Positions 1-5,302 of a DNA stretch of 6,497 nt are shown here, piece after piece (position 1 is the first letter of the stretch; each line of letters begins with the position of its first letter). The notes under the pieces were generated by a model. It was given only the letters and a program-made list of their open reading frames with translations, was not told the DNA's origin and did not search any database. Origin of the DNA: an uncultured Bryobacteraceae bacterium (GTDB lineage: Bacteria > Acidobacteriota > Terriglobia > Bryobacterales > Bryobacteraceae); NCBI GenBank assembly GCA_937921835.1, contig CAKZVG010000477.1, positions 1 through 6,497 on the forward strand, given 5' to 3'. The position numbers and the translations under genes were made by a program.

Positions 1-57
1 GGCGGAGCGCGCCTCGGCCTCGCGAGCCGGACGGTTCTGCCTCAAAAGGGAACAGCT

Positions 58-73
58 TGTCCGAAAACGGCCA
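58..73 (+). promoter_or_regulatory. Candidate activator-binding site (UAS), copy 1
   Basis: TGTCCGAAAACGGCCA is an imperfect palindrome (half sites TGTCCG and CGGCCA pair at 5 of 6 positions around AAAA). The same sequence with one base changed occurs at 4464-4479 in the other sigma-54-type control region. It lies about 63 bp upstream of the promoter-like site at 137-152, a normal distance for an enhancer site of an NtrC-family activator. A weaker relative, TGCCTCAAAAGGGAAC at 38-53, is centred 20 bp upstream. That this is bound by the regulator encoded at 1512-2912 is inference. Confidence 0.5.
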
Positions 74-136
74 GCCGGGGGATTCAATCGCCGGTGGCTG
101 AAGCCGCAAGCGATTGATTCGCCATGCGCCCGCGCG

Positions 137-152
137 TGGCACCCAACGTGCT
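137..152 (+). promoter_or_regulatory. Sigma-54 (-24/-12) promoter-like site for rnk-HAMP operon
   Basis: TGGCACCCAACGTGCT matches the RpoN consensus TGGCACG-N4-TTGCW at 10 of 12 defined positions, including the invariant GG and GC separated by 10 nt. The predicted transcript start is near 163, leaving a leader of about 150 nt before the rnk-like start. An operator candidate lies upstream at 58-73. Confidence 0.55.
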
Positions 153-313
153 AATTCCATGGGCGAAGAAGGCCGATTCGCGAGCTGCCCGGCTCCGCGG
201 CGCCGGCGCCTAAACAGGCGCAAGCCGGAACGCGGGACGAGACGCCCGCTCCGGAACAGAGCCGCCGGGCGGAGCCGGGCAGATGCGGACGGTTGCGGGC
301 GGGAGAAACGAGT

Positions 314-748
314 ATGGATCCCAGAATGTACATCACCTCGGCCGACATGGACCGCCTGGAGCGGCTTATCGCCGGGCGCATCCGCTCAATTCCCCGGGAT
401 GCCGGGTACCTGGCCGTCCTGCAAGAGCGCCTCGACCGGGCCGAAGTGGTCCCAGCGGACCAGATCCCGCCGGACGTGATCACGATGGAATCCCTGGCCC
501 GCGTCCGGGATCTCGACACCGGCGCCGAAGCCACCTACCGGCTGGTGCTTCCTTACGACGCCGACGCCAGCCGTGGACGCATTTCGGTCCTGGCGCCCAT
601 CGGCACGGCGCTGCTCGGGCGCCGCGTGGGGGATACCGTCGAGTGGCAGGCGCCGCGGGGACTCCGCCGGCTGCGCGTTCTCGCGGTGCCGTTCCAGCCG
701 GAAGCGGCCAGCGCCGCTGGAAGCCAGGCTTTGGCGCGCCGCGCTTAG
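314..748 (+). CDS. rnk: Rnk-like GreA/GreB-family regulator
   Basis: The 144-residue product resembles Rnk (regulator of nucleoside diphosphate kinase; E. coli form 136 residues), a GreA/GreB relative that binds RNA polymerase. A short N-terminal helical part (about residues 1-50) is followed by a PPDVITMES segment, close to PHDVVTMNS of E. coli Rnk, and a C-terminal FKBP-like GreA/GreB domain with SVLAPIGTALLGRRVGDTVEW, the family's most conserved stretch (residues about 90-112), then FQPEAA where the E. coli protein has YQPEAA. The N-terminal coiled coil is too short for a true transcript-cleavage Gre factor. ATG 314 was chosen because GGGAGAAAC lies just upstream; an in-frame ATG at 293 has a poorer site. 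The HAMP gene follows after 24 nt with a nearly identical ribosome binding site, so the two form an operon. Family assignment is firm; the exact role in this organism is not known. Confidence 0.88.
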   Translation: MDPRMYITSADMDRLERLIAGRIRSIPRDAGYLAVLQERLDRAEVVPADQIPPDVITMESLARVRDLDTGAEATYRLVLPYDADASRGRISVLAPIGTALLGRRVGDTVEWQAPRGLRRLRVLAVPFQPEAASAAGSQALARRA

Positions 749-772
749 AATCCACCCGAACGGGAGAAACAG

Positions 773-1492
773 ATGAGCCTGCGAACGAAGCTCACGCTCG
801 CCACCACCGCGGTTGTGCTCGGGTTGTTTGGGCTTTCCGAATGGACCATTTTCCATCAGGCCAACGTGTTCCTCGAACGCCACCAGGCGATCCTGGCCGG
901 CGGCGCCGATTCGGCGGCGCTGGCGCAGTTTGAGGAAGCCAAGCGGGACCTGTTCGTCAACCTGCGCCTGCTGACCGTCCTGCATGCGATTCTCACCGTG
1001 CTGGCGGCGGCCGCGCTGCTGAACCTGCTCTGGTACCGGTTGGTGCTGAGGCCCGTCCGGCGGCTTCTCTCGCACATCAATGTCATGCGGCGGGGCACCT
1101 GGTCGCAGCCGATCCCGGTCGACCGCGACGACGAAATCGGGCAGCTCACGCGGGCCTTCAACGGGCTGGGCGAGGAGTTGACGCGGGCGGTCCACCAGTT
1201 CGGCGCCACCTCGAAGCTGTCCGCGCTGGCGCTGATCGGCAACCGCATCGTGCGGCGCGTCCGGCTCTCGAAGGAGCACGCCGAGGGCGTAAGCGGCTTG
1301 CTCGAGGTCGCCCGGCAGTATGGGCAGCCGGTGCCGGAAGCGGCGGTGCGGAACCTGCGGTTCGTCTCGAAGACGCTCCAGGAAATCGAAACCGAATTCG
1401 CGGCCGACTTCGACCGGCAGTTCGACCAGCTTTCCATGAAGCTGCGCCCGCCGGAGCCGGGCCGGGAGGCGGCTGCGGCGGTCACGCGCTGA
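773..1492 (+). CDS. HAMP-domain membrane protein with a degenerate histidine-kinase dimerisation helix
   Basis: The 239-residue product has a first membrane helix (about 8-26), a short extracytoplasmic loop (27-62), a second membrane helix (about 64-88), and a HAMP domain (about 89-141, with the conserved proline in LRPVRR and the DEIGQL motif). Residues 148-164, KLSALALIGNRIVRRVR, line up with the H-box helix of the kinase encoded at 2884-3993 (RLSALGQLSAGLAHEIR), but the phosphoacceptor His-Glu pair is Arg161-Arg162. A second helical stretch (about 185-223) follows and the protein then ends: there is no ATP-binding domain. It is therefore a sensor-type protein with no visible catalytic capacity. 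Start ATG 773 has GGGAGA upstream. It probably shares the rnk transcript. It could dimerise with or modulate a true kinase, or the similarity could simply be a coiled coil after HAMP; I cannot tell which. Confidence 0.8.
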   Translation: MSLRTKLTLATTAVVLGLFGLSEWTIFHQANVFLERHQAILAGGADSAALAQFEEAKRDLFVNLRLLTVLHAILTVLAAAALLNLLWYRLVLRPVRRLLSHINVMRRGTWSQPIPVDRDDEIGQLTRAFNGLGEELTRAVHQFGATSKLSALALIGNRIVRRVRLSKEHAEGVSGLLEVARQYGQPVPEAAVRNLRFVSKTLQEIETEFAADFDRQFDQLSMKLRPPEPGREAAAAVTR

Positions 1493-1516
1493 GCCCTCCG
1501 CGGGGCGCTGCTCAGC
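1488..1516. terminator. Possible bidirectional terminator between convergent genes
   Basis: Perfect 7-bp arms GCTGAGC (1488-1494) and GCTCAGC (1510-1516) flank a 15-nt spacer that includes CCGCGG. The arms contain the TGA stop of the HAMP gene and the stop of the response-regulator gene on the other strand. No T-run follows on either strand, so intrinsic termination is uncertain. Confidence 0.3.
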
Positions 1517-2912
1517 CCTCGCCCTCGTGGCGCGTCTTGCCCGCCTCGAAGCGCGAGATCCCGTGCTTCTCCATGCGGTAGATGAGCGCCTTGCGGCTGA
1601 TGTCGAGGTAGCGCGCGGCGTGCGTCTGGTTCCAGTCGAACTTCTCCAGCGCGCGCAGGATCAGGTCCTTCTCCACCGCTTCGAGGCTGATGCCCTTGGG
1701 CGGGAGTTCCAGGTTGTAGGCCTCGGGCGTCCCGCGCTCCTGCCGCAGGAAGTCGGGAAGATCGTTCACCGTGATCTGGTCGCCGGGAGTCAGCACCACC
1801 AGGCGTTCGATGATGTTCTCCAGTTCGCGGATGTTCCCCGGCCAGCGGTAGTGCTGGAAGTGCGGGAGCAGCGAATGCGGCAGGGTCAGCCCGGGCCGGC
1901 CCACCTTGGCCTTGGCCTTGAGGAAGAAATGCTGCACCAGTTCGGGGATGTCGTCGGCGCGCTCGCGCAGCGGCGGCAGGTCCAGCGGAATCACGGCCAG
2001 GCGGTAGTAAAGATCCTCGCGGAAGGCGCCGTCCTCGATCATCGCCTGGAGATTGCGGTGCGTGGCCGAGATGATCCGCACGTCGACCCGGGAGGGCTCC
2101 GTCGCCCCCACTTTCTCGATCTCACCCTCCTGGATCATGCGCAGCACCTTCACCTGAAGCTCGAGCGGCATCTCCCCGATTTCGTCGAGAAAGAGGGTGC
2201 CTTCGTCGGCCGATTCGACCTTGCCTTTCTTGTGCGCCGTAGCCCCGGTGAAGGATCCTTTCACGTGGCCGAACAGCTCGGACTCGAGCAGCTCCTTGGG
2301 AATGGCGCCGCAGTTAATCGTGACGAAGGGCTTCTCCCGGCGGCGGCTGTTGAAATGCACCGCCTTGGCCAGCAATTCCTTGCCGGTGCCGGTTTCGCCG
2401 TGGATCAGAACGGTGGAGTCTGCCTGCGCCGCGCGGCGCGCCATGTCAAGCACGAAGAGCAGGGGTTCGGAGTGCCCGATGATGCTCTCGAAGCCGAACT
2501 TGCGGTCGATGGTCGAGCGCAGCTCGCGGACCTGCTCCACCAGCTCGCGGTGTTCCAGGGCGCGCTTGACCAGCAGCCGCAGCTCGTCGTAATCGATGGG
2601 CTTGGTGATGAAATCGTAGGCGCCCGCCTTCATGGCTTCCACCGCTCTCTCAATGGTTCCGAAGGCGGTGATGAGGATCACGGTGATCTCCGGATGCGAG
2701 GCGCGGATCTGACGGAGCAGATCCATGCCCGACATGCCCGGCATGCGCAGGTCGGCGAGCACCAGCGCCGGGGAGGTCCGCTCCAGCGCCTGGAGCGCTT
2801 CGGGGCCGTCGGCGGCGGCGGCGGCTTCGTAGCCCGCCTCCTCAAGCTGCATCACCGTGATGCGGCGCAGGCTTTCGTCGTCGTCAACTACCAGAATGCG
2901 ATTTGGCTTCAT
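1512..2912 (-). CDS. NtrC-family sigma-54-activating response regulator
   Basis: The 466-residue product has the full NtrC architecture. The receiver domain (about 5-120) has acidic residues Asp10-Asp12, phosphoacceptor Asp54 (in LADLRMPG), Thr82 and Lys104 (FITKP). The AAA+ domain (about 143-370) has Walker A GETGTGKE (172-179), the sigma-54 contact loop GSFTGA (219-224, a minor variant of GAFTGA), Walker B LFLDEIGEMP (240-249), and a WPGNIRELENI segment. A Fis-type helix-turn-helix lies at about 428-449 (NQTHAARYLDISRKALIYRM). When phosphorylated such proteins oligomerise on upstream sites and use ATP to open sigma-54 polymerase complexes. The gene starts inside the 3' end of the kinase gene (29-nt overlap), so the two are translationally coupled and are presumably cognate. 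Likely targets are the -24/-12 sites at 137, 4392 and 4551 (inference). It belongs with ZraR/AtoC/HydG-like regulators, but the signal cannot be read from sequence. Confidence 0.95.
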   Translation of the reverse strand: MKPNRILVVDDDESLRRITVMQLEEAGYEAAAAADGPEALQALERTSPALVLADLRMPGMSGMDLLRQIRASHPEITVILITAFGTIERAVEAMKAGAYDFITKPIDYDELRLLVKRALEHRELVEQVRELRSTIDRKFGFESIIGHSEPLLFVLDMARRAAQADSTVLIHGETGTGKELLAKAVHFNSRRREKPFVTINCGAIPKELLESELFGHVKGSFTGATAHKKGKVESADEGTLFLDEIGEMPLELQVKVLRMIQEGEIEKVGATEPSRVDVRIISATHRNLQAMIEDGAFREDLYYRLAVIPLDLPPLRERADDIPELVQHFFLKAKAKVGRPGLTLPHSLLPHFQHYRWPGNIRELENIIERLVVLTPGDQITVNDLPDFLRQERGTPEAYNLELPPKGISLEAVEKDLILRALEKFDWNQTHAARYLDISRKALIYRMEKHGISRFEAGKTRHEGEG

Positions 2913-3993
2913 GTCTGGCCCGGGGTTGAAGGGGTAGGGTTACGGAGAAGGTCATTCCCCGGCCGGCGTTTTTCGCCGCCGACAGCATGCCGCCGAACTG
3001 GCGGACGATCTGATAAGCGACCGGGAGCCCGAGTCCGGTGCCACTCTCCTTGGTGGTGAAGAAGGGGTCGAAGAGACGGTCGACGTGGTCGGGATGGACG
3101 CCGCTTCCCTGGTCGCGCACTTCGATCCGCATGCGCCCGTCGGCCACGCGCGCCGACAGCAGGATCTCGCCGCGCTCCTCGGTGGCCTGGATGGCGTTGA
3201 GGGTCAGGTTGAGCAACACCTGTTCAAGCTGCTCGGGATCGCACTCGACGGGCGGCAGGCCCTCGGCGATCTCCTTGCGAAAGGTGATCGACTTCTTCCC
3301 CACCGCGTGCGCCGAGAGCGCCACGACGGAGTCGAGCACGCCGGCGGCGTCCACCATCTGGTAGTTCGGGGCCCGGGGGCGGGCGAATTCAAGGAAGTTC
3401 GTCAGCAGGCGGTTGAGCCGCCGCCCCTCGCGCTCGATGATGTCGACGCATTCCTGGCGCTTGGCTTCCGACGCCGGGTTGCGCCGCAAAATGCCGGCCG
3501 CTCCGGAGATGCTGGCCAGCGGATTGCGGATTTCGTGCGCCAGGCCGGCCGACAATTGCCCCAAGGCCGACAGCCGCTCGGCGCGTTTCATGGCCTCGAA
3601 GCTCTCGCGCAGCTCGCGATGCGTCTCACTCAGTTCGCTGGCCACGCGCTGATAGGCCGTTTTTTGCCTGCGCTCGCGGTCCGACAGCACTCCCACCAGC
3701 AAGCCTACCGAGCAAAAGACGATGATCTCCAGGTACTGCGAGGCGGCATGTACCGGCAGGACGTCCCGGTTGGTTGCAAGATACGGGACGTAAGAAAACC
3801 CGGCCAGCGCCGCCGCCGCCAGTCCGCCGCGCCAGCCGTAGAAGATGGCGGCGAATACCACCGGGAGATAGAAGAGCCGCTGCGCCAGGTAGTGCCACTG
3901 CACGCTCCGGGGAGGCGCCAGGTAATGTACCGAGCTGATCGCCGCGATGGCGATCAGGATCGCTATCATCCGCAAGATGTCGGGTCTCGCCAT
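2884..3993 (-). CDS. Membrane-bound sensor histidine kinase
   Basis: From ATG 3993 the product is 369 residues. The N-terminal sensor is a membrane block of about four helices (about 5-24, 38-55, 57-74, 86-105) with almost no external domain, followed by a coiled linker (106-140). The dimerisation/phosphoacceptor domain has His153 in GLAHEIRNPLASI. The ATPase domain has an N box (LNLTLNAIQA, Asn266), G1 DQGSG (294-298), F box FDPFFTTK (308-315) and G2 GTGLGLP (318-324). This is the NtrB/ZraS-like kinase class that pairs with sigma-54 activators, and its 3' end overlaps the regulator gene. The start is uncertain: an in-frame ATG at 4065, 4 nt after the stop of the small membrane gene, would add 24 residues of non-hydrophobic sequence. 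Neither start has a clear Shine-Dalgarno site. I prefer 3993 because a membrane helix then begins almost at once. Confidence 0.93.
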   Translation of the reverse strand: MARPDILRMIAILIAIAAISSVHYLAPPRSVQWHYLAQRLFYLPVVFAAIFYGWRGGLAAAALAGFSYVPYLATNRDVLPVHAASQYLEIIVFCSVGLLVGVLSDRERRQKTAYQRVASELSETHRELRESFEAMKRAERLSALGQLSAGLAHEIRNPLASISGAAGILRRNPASEAKRQECVDIIEREGRRLNRLLTNFLEFARPRAPNYQMVDAAGVLDSVVALSAHAVGKKSITFRKEIAEGLPPVECDPEQLEQVLLNLTLNAIQATEERGEILLSARVADGRMRIEVRDQGSGVHPDHVDRLFDPFFTTKESGTGLGLPVAYQIVRQFGGMLSAAKNAGRGMTFSVTLPLQPRARHEAKSHSGS

Positions 3994-4069
3994 CAGCCCA
4001 CGCCGCTCACTACCAGGGTATAGGTCCCGGCCCGCGGCGGGAAAGGGGGCGGAGCTGGACCGCATGGTC

Positions 4070-4306
4070 TCAGACTTCGAAAAGGCCTCGCTGGCAGTTC
4101 GCCGCGGGAGCGGTCAGGGCTTCCTCCACGGCCGCTGGCGTGTGGTCCTGGCGCGCCATGGCCACCAGCGAGGAGAACCCGACATAGAGGCTTCCCGCGA
4201 TCACCGCGAGGTACAGGATCAGGCTGGCCATCCGCAGCCGGCGCAGGAGCCGGCAGGCGGGCTGGCGCAGCGGGTAGACGAAACCGTCCGGAGCATACGA
4301 GCGCAT
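4070..4306 (-). CDS. Small single-span membrane protein, first gene of kinase operon
   Basis: This is a 78-residue protein I do not recognise. It has a basic N-terminal segment (RLLRRLR around 19-25), one hydrophobic helix (about 27-50, MASLILYLAVIAGSLYVGFSS), and a short tail of 28 residues with a lone Cys71 (another Cys is at 18). The charge pattern suggests the N-terminus is inside and the tail outside. The start is set by AGGGAGG at 6 nt upstream of ATG 4306; longer in-frame starts upstream lack a site and would run through the promoter region. It precedes the kinase by only 4 to 76 nt, depending on the kinase start, so it is probably co-transcribed and may be an accessory to the kinase. 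That role is inferred from position only. Confidence 0.65.
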   Translation of the reverse strand: MRSYAPDGFVYPLRQPACRLLRRLRMASLILYLAVIAGSLYVGFSSLVAMARQDHTPAAVEEALTAPAANCQRGLFEV

Positions 4307-4312
4307 GGGATA

Positions 4313-4319
4313 CCTCCCT
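4313..4319 (-). promoter_or_regulatory. Shine-Dalgarno site that fixes the small membrane protein start
   Basis: On the minus strand the sequence is AGGGAGG, followed by 6 nt and then ATG at 4306. This is one of the best ribosome binding sites in the window and argues against the longer in-frame upstream starts. Confidence 0.7.
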
Positions 4320-4391
4320 TCGCGAATTCCGGCTTTGCGGTTGTGGCGTAATGAGAGCCGTTGAATCCGGCTCCCCGCATCCTCCGTCAAG

Positions 4392-4407
4392 TGCAATCGC
4401 GAGGCCA
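4392..4407 (-). promoter_or_regulatory. Sigma-54 (-24/-12) promoter-like site for the kinase operon
   Basis: Read on the minus strand, TGGCCTCGCGATTGCA matches TGGCACG-N4-TTGCW at 9 of 12 defined positions, with a perfect TTGCA -12 element and GG-N10-GC spacing. The predicted start is near 4381, giving a 75-nt leader before ATG 4306. It would make the two-component operon itself sigma-54 dependent and thus possibly autoregulated. Confidence 0.55.
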
Positions 4408-4463
4408 TTCGCCGGCCGCCTTGGTTGTGGGCGGCGGGGCGGGCGCCGCGCCGCCCGGCTGGC

Positions 4464-4479
4464 TGCCCGAAAACGGCCA
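4464..4479 (+). promoter_or_regulatory. Candidate activator-binding site (UAS), copy 2
   Basis: TGCCCGAAAACGGCCA differs at one position of 16 from the site at 58-73 and has the same half-site symmetry around AAAA. It lies 71 bp upstream of the plus-strand promoter-like site and 56 bp upstream of the minus-strand one. Its first ten bases overlap the left arm (4463-4472) of the perfect inverted repeat that runs to 4499. Confidence 0.5.
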
Positions 4480-4483
4480 CAGC

Positions 4484-4499
4484 GTGCGCTTTCGGGCAG
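4484..4499 (-). promoter_or_regulatory. Weaker second activator-site candidate in reverse orientation
   Basis: On the minus strand TGCCCGAAAGCGCACG agrees with the main site at 12 of 16 positions. Its centre is 20 bp from the main site centre, two helical turns, as expected for paired NtrC-type dimers. The right arm of the inverted repeat 4490-4499 forms part of it. Confidence 0.35.
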
Positions 4500-4550
4500 T
4501 AGCGGGGCCGCCAGCGCGCCTAACTGCAACGCACGGTGGCGCTGATGGAA

Positions 4551-4566
4551 TGGAACGACGCCTGCA
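4551..4566 (+). promoter_or_regulatory. Sigma-54 (-24/-12) promoter-like site for the dksA-like operon
   Basis: TGGAACGACGCCTGCA matches TGGCACG-N4-TTGCW at 10 of 12 defined positions with GG-N10-GC spacing intact. The predicted start is near 4577, about 35 nt before the ATG at 4612, a sensible leader containing the GGAAAGGA ribosome binding site. Confidence 0.55.
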
Positions 4567-4611
4567 ACCTGGAAGGGAGCGGATCAAACTCCGCCGGAAA
4601 GGAATCCACCG

Positions 4612-5022
4612 ATGCGAAAGCGCCAGCAGCAGGCCCTGCCTTCGCCCGCCACGGCCTGGGAGCGGTTCCGGAATCTTCTGCTCCAGGAGCGCGCGCGCAT
4701 ATTGAGAGAGACGCGTTCCCTGCTGCCGCATCTGGGGCGCGGCGAGCGGCTCTCCGACGAGGACCAGATCCGCGCGGCCCACGACGAGTTCATTGTGATC
4801 GAGGAACATCGCATCAAGCTCGGGAAGCTGCGCCAGATCGAGGAGGCATTGCGGCGGATCGAGGAAGGACTCTATGGCGTATGCCAGGATTGCGGCGAGG
4901 AGATTTCGGCCAAACGGCTCGCCGCGGTGCCCTGGGCGCGCCTCTGCATCGTTTGCCAGGACCGGGCCGCCGCGGCCGACGCGCTTGACGTGCCGGCTTC
5001 CTGGCCCCGGATCAGCTACTGA
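4612..5022 (+). CDS. DksA/TraR-family zinc-finger transcription regulator
   Basis: The 136-residue product has the DksA plan: an N-terminal helix (about 14-37), a tip segment (about 42-57), the returning coiled-coil helix (about 58-86), and a C4 zinc finger with Cys91, Cys94, Cys112 and Cys115 (CQDC, 17 residues, CIVC) followed by a short tail. YGVCQDCGEEIS and RLAAVPWARLCIVC are typical of the family. Members bind the secondary channel of RNA polymerase, often with ppGpp, and change promoter output. The tip reads DEDQIRAAHDE, so the exact DxxDxA motif of E. coli DksA is not kept: Arg54 stands where the second Asp would be. It may therefore be a paralogue rather than the housekeeping DksA. 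GGAAAGGA lies 8 nt before ATG 4612. It heads a probable three-gene operon (16 nt to the next gene). Confidence 0.88.
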   Translation: MRKRQQQALPSPATAWERFRNLLLQERARILRETRSLLPHLGRGERLSDEDQIRAAHDEFIVIEEHRIKLGKLRQIEEALRRIEEGLYGVCQDCGEEISAKRLAAVPWARLCIVCQDRAAAADALDVPASWPRISY

Positions 5023-5038
5023 ACAAGGAGAAGAGGCA

Positions 5039-5251
5039 ATGGCACAGCTTGGGCTCAACGCCCGCCCGGCGCCTCCGCGAACGCGGCGGGTTCCGTCGGC
5101 GGCTCTCGCCCGGATGGGCGTAAAGGTTCTCAACCGCTACGGCTTGCTGCTCGAGTGCGCGCAGTGCGGGACGCGCTGGGCGCCCCGCCTGATCGCCGGA
5201 TGGCATCGGCCCGCGGGCTACTGGCGCTGTCCGAATCGCTGCAACTGGTGA
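5039..5251 (+). CDS. Small zinc-ribbon-like protein
   Basis: The 70-residue product has a basic, flexible N-terminal half (about 1-30) and a C-terminal metal-binding-type motif: Cys40 and Cys43 (CAQC), then Cys64 and Cys68 (CPNRC), with Trp47, Trp55 and Trp62 between and the chain ending in CNW. Four cysteines in C-x2-C...C-x3-C suggest one structural zinc; I cannot assign a function. It starts at ATG 5039 after AAGGAGAAGAG and lies 16 nt behind the DksA-like gene, so it is probably co-expressed. An in-frame upstream extension to 4874 would overlap the DksA-like gene and is not needed. It may bind nucleic acid or protein (inference). Confidence 0.7.
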   Translation: MAQLGLNARPAPPRTRRVPSAALARMGVKVLNRYGLLLECAQCGTRWAPRLIAGWHRPAGYWRCPNRCNW

Positions 5252-5287
5252 TGACCGGAGCGGCCGTAACACCGTATCAACGAATCG

Positions 5288-5294
5288 AAGGAGG
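5288..5294 (+). promoter_or_regulatory. Consensus ribosome binding site for a TTG start
   Basis: AAGGAGG lies 8 nt before TTG 5303. There is no nearby in-frame ATG or GTG, so this near-perfect site is what supports TTG as the start. Confidence 0.65.
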
Positions 5295-5302
5295 AAATCG
5301 CC

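Larger units (their letters stand above)
1..313. other. Gene-free leader and control region upstream of rnk-like gene
   Basis: I find no convincing coding region here: open frames exist because of high GC, but none has a ribosome binding site or a recognisable product. The stretch holds a 16-bp palindromic operator candidate (58-73), an inverted repeat with 8-bp arms TCAATCGC/GCGATTGA (84-91 and 110-117, 18-nt spacer), a -24/-12 promoter-like site (137-152), and a roughly 150-nt GC-rich leader before the rnk-like start. The leader includes the self-complementary GGCGCCGGCGCC at 199-210 and arms GCTCCG/CGGAGC at 248-253 and 270-275, so the transcript may be structured. Confidence 0.6.
4307..4611. 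promoter_or_regulatory. Divergent control region between kinase operon and dksA-like operon
   Basis: This 305-bp stretch has no credible gene. It carries two outward-facing sigma-54-type promoter sites (4392-4407 minus, 4551-4566 plus), an operator candidate pair (4464-4479 and 4484-4499) nearly equidistant from both predicted transcript starts (about 100 bp each), a perfect inverted repeat CTGCCCGAAA/TTTCGGGCAG (4463-4472 and 4490-4499), and a GC hairpin with 8-bp arms GGGCGGCG/CGCCGCCC (4429-4436 and 4449-4456). The symmetric arrangement suggests one bound activator serving both operons. Confidence 0.6.

Noticed and set aside
84..117. Inverted repeat TCAATCGC/GCGATTGA as a second shared operator
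   Set aside because: It resembles the dyad at 4463-4499 in size, but the arm sequences differ and no full second copy was found; kept only as a note in the leader entry.
114..479. 121-codon open frame at the left end, plus strand
   Set aside because: No ribosome binding site, Arg-rich shadow composition, covers the promoter-like site and runs into the rnk-like gene in the wrong frame.
386..1279. 297-codon open frame on the minus strand
   Set aside because: Antisense to the rnk-like and HAMP genes, both of which have clear family motifs and ribosome binding sites.
1527..3059. 510-codon open frame on the plus strand
   Set aside because: It lies antisense to the response regulator, whose domains and motifs are unmistakable. 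The frame is open because of GC-rich third positions, and its product shows no recognisable motif.
3085..4023. 312-codon open frame on the plus strand
   Set aside because: Antisense to the histidine kinase, which carries all the H, N, G1, F and G2 motifs.
4362..4390. Sigma-70-like promoter on the minus strand (TTGACG, 17 nt, GATTCA)
   Set aside because: The -35 is fair but the -10 matches TATAAT at only 2 of 6 positions; the overlapping -24/-12 site is a much better fit.
4429..4456. Hairpin with 8-bp arms GGGCGGCG/CGCCGCCC as an operator
   Set aside because: Pure GC arms of this kind are common by chance in such GC-rich DNA, and it does not recur in the other control region.
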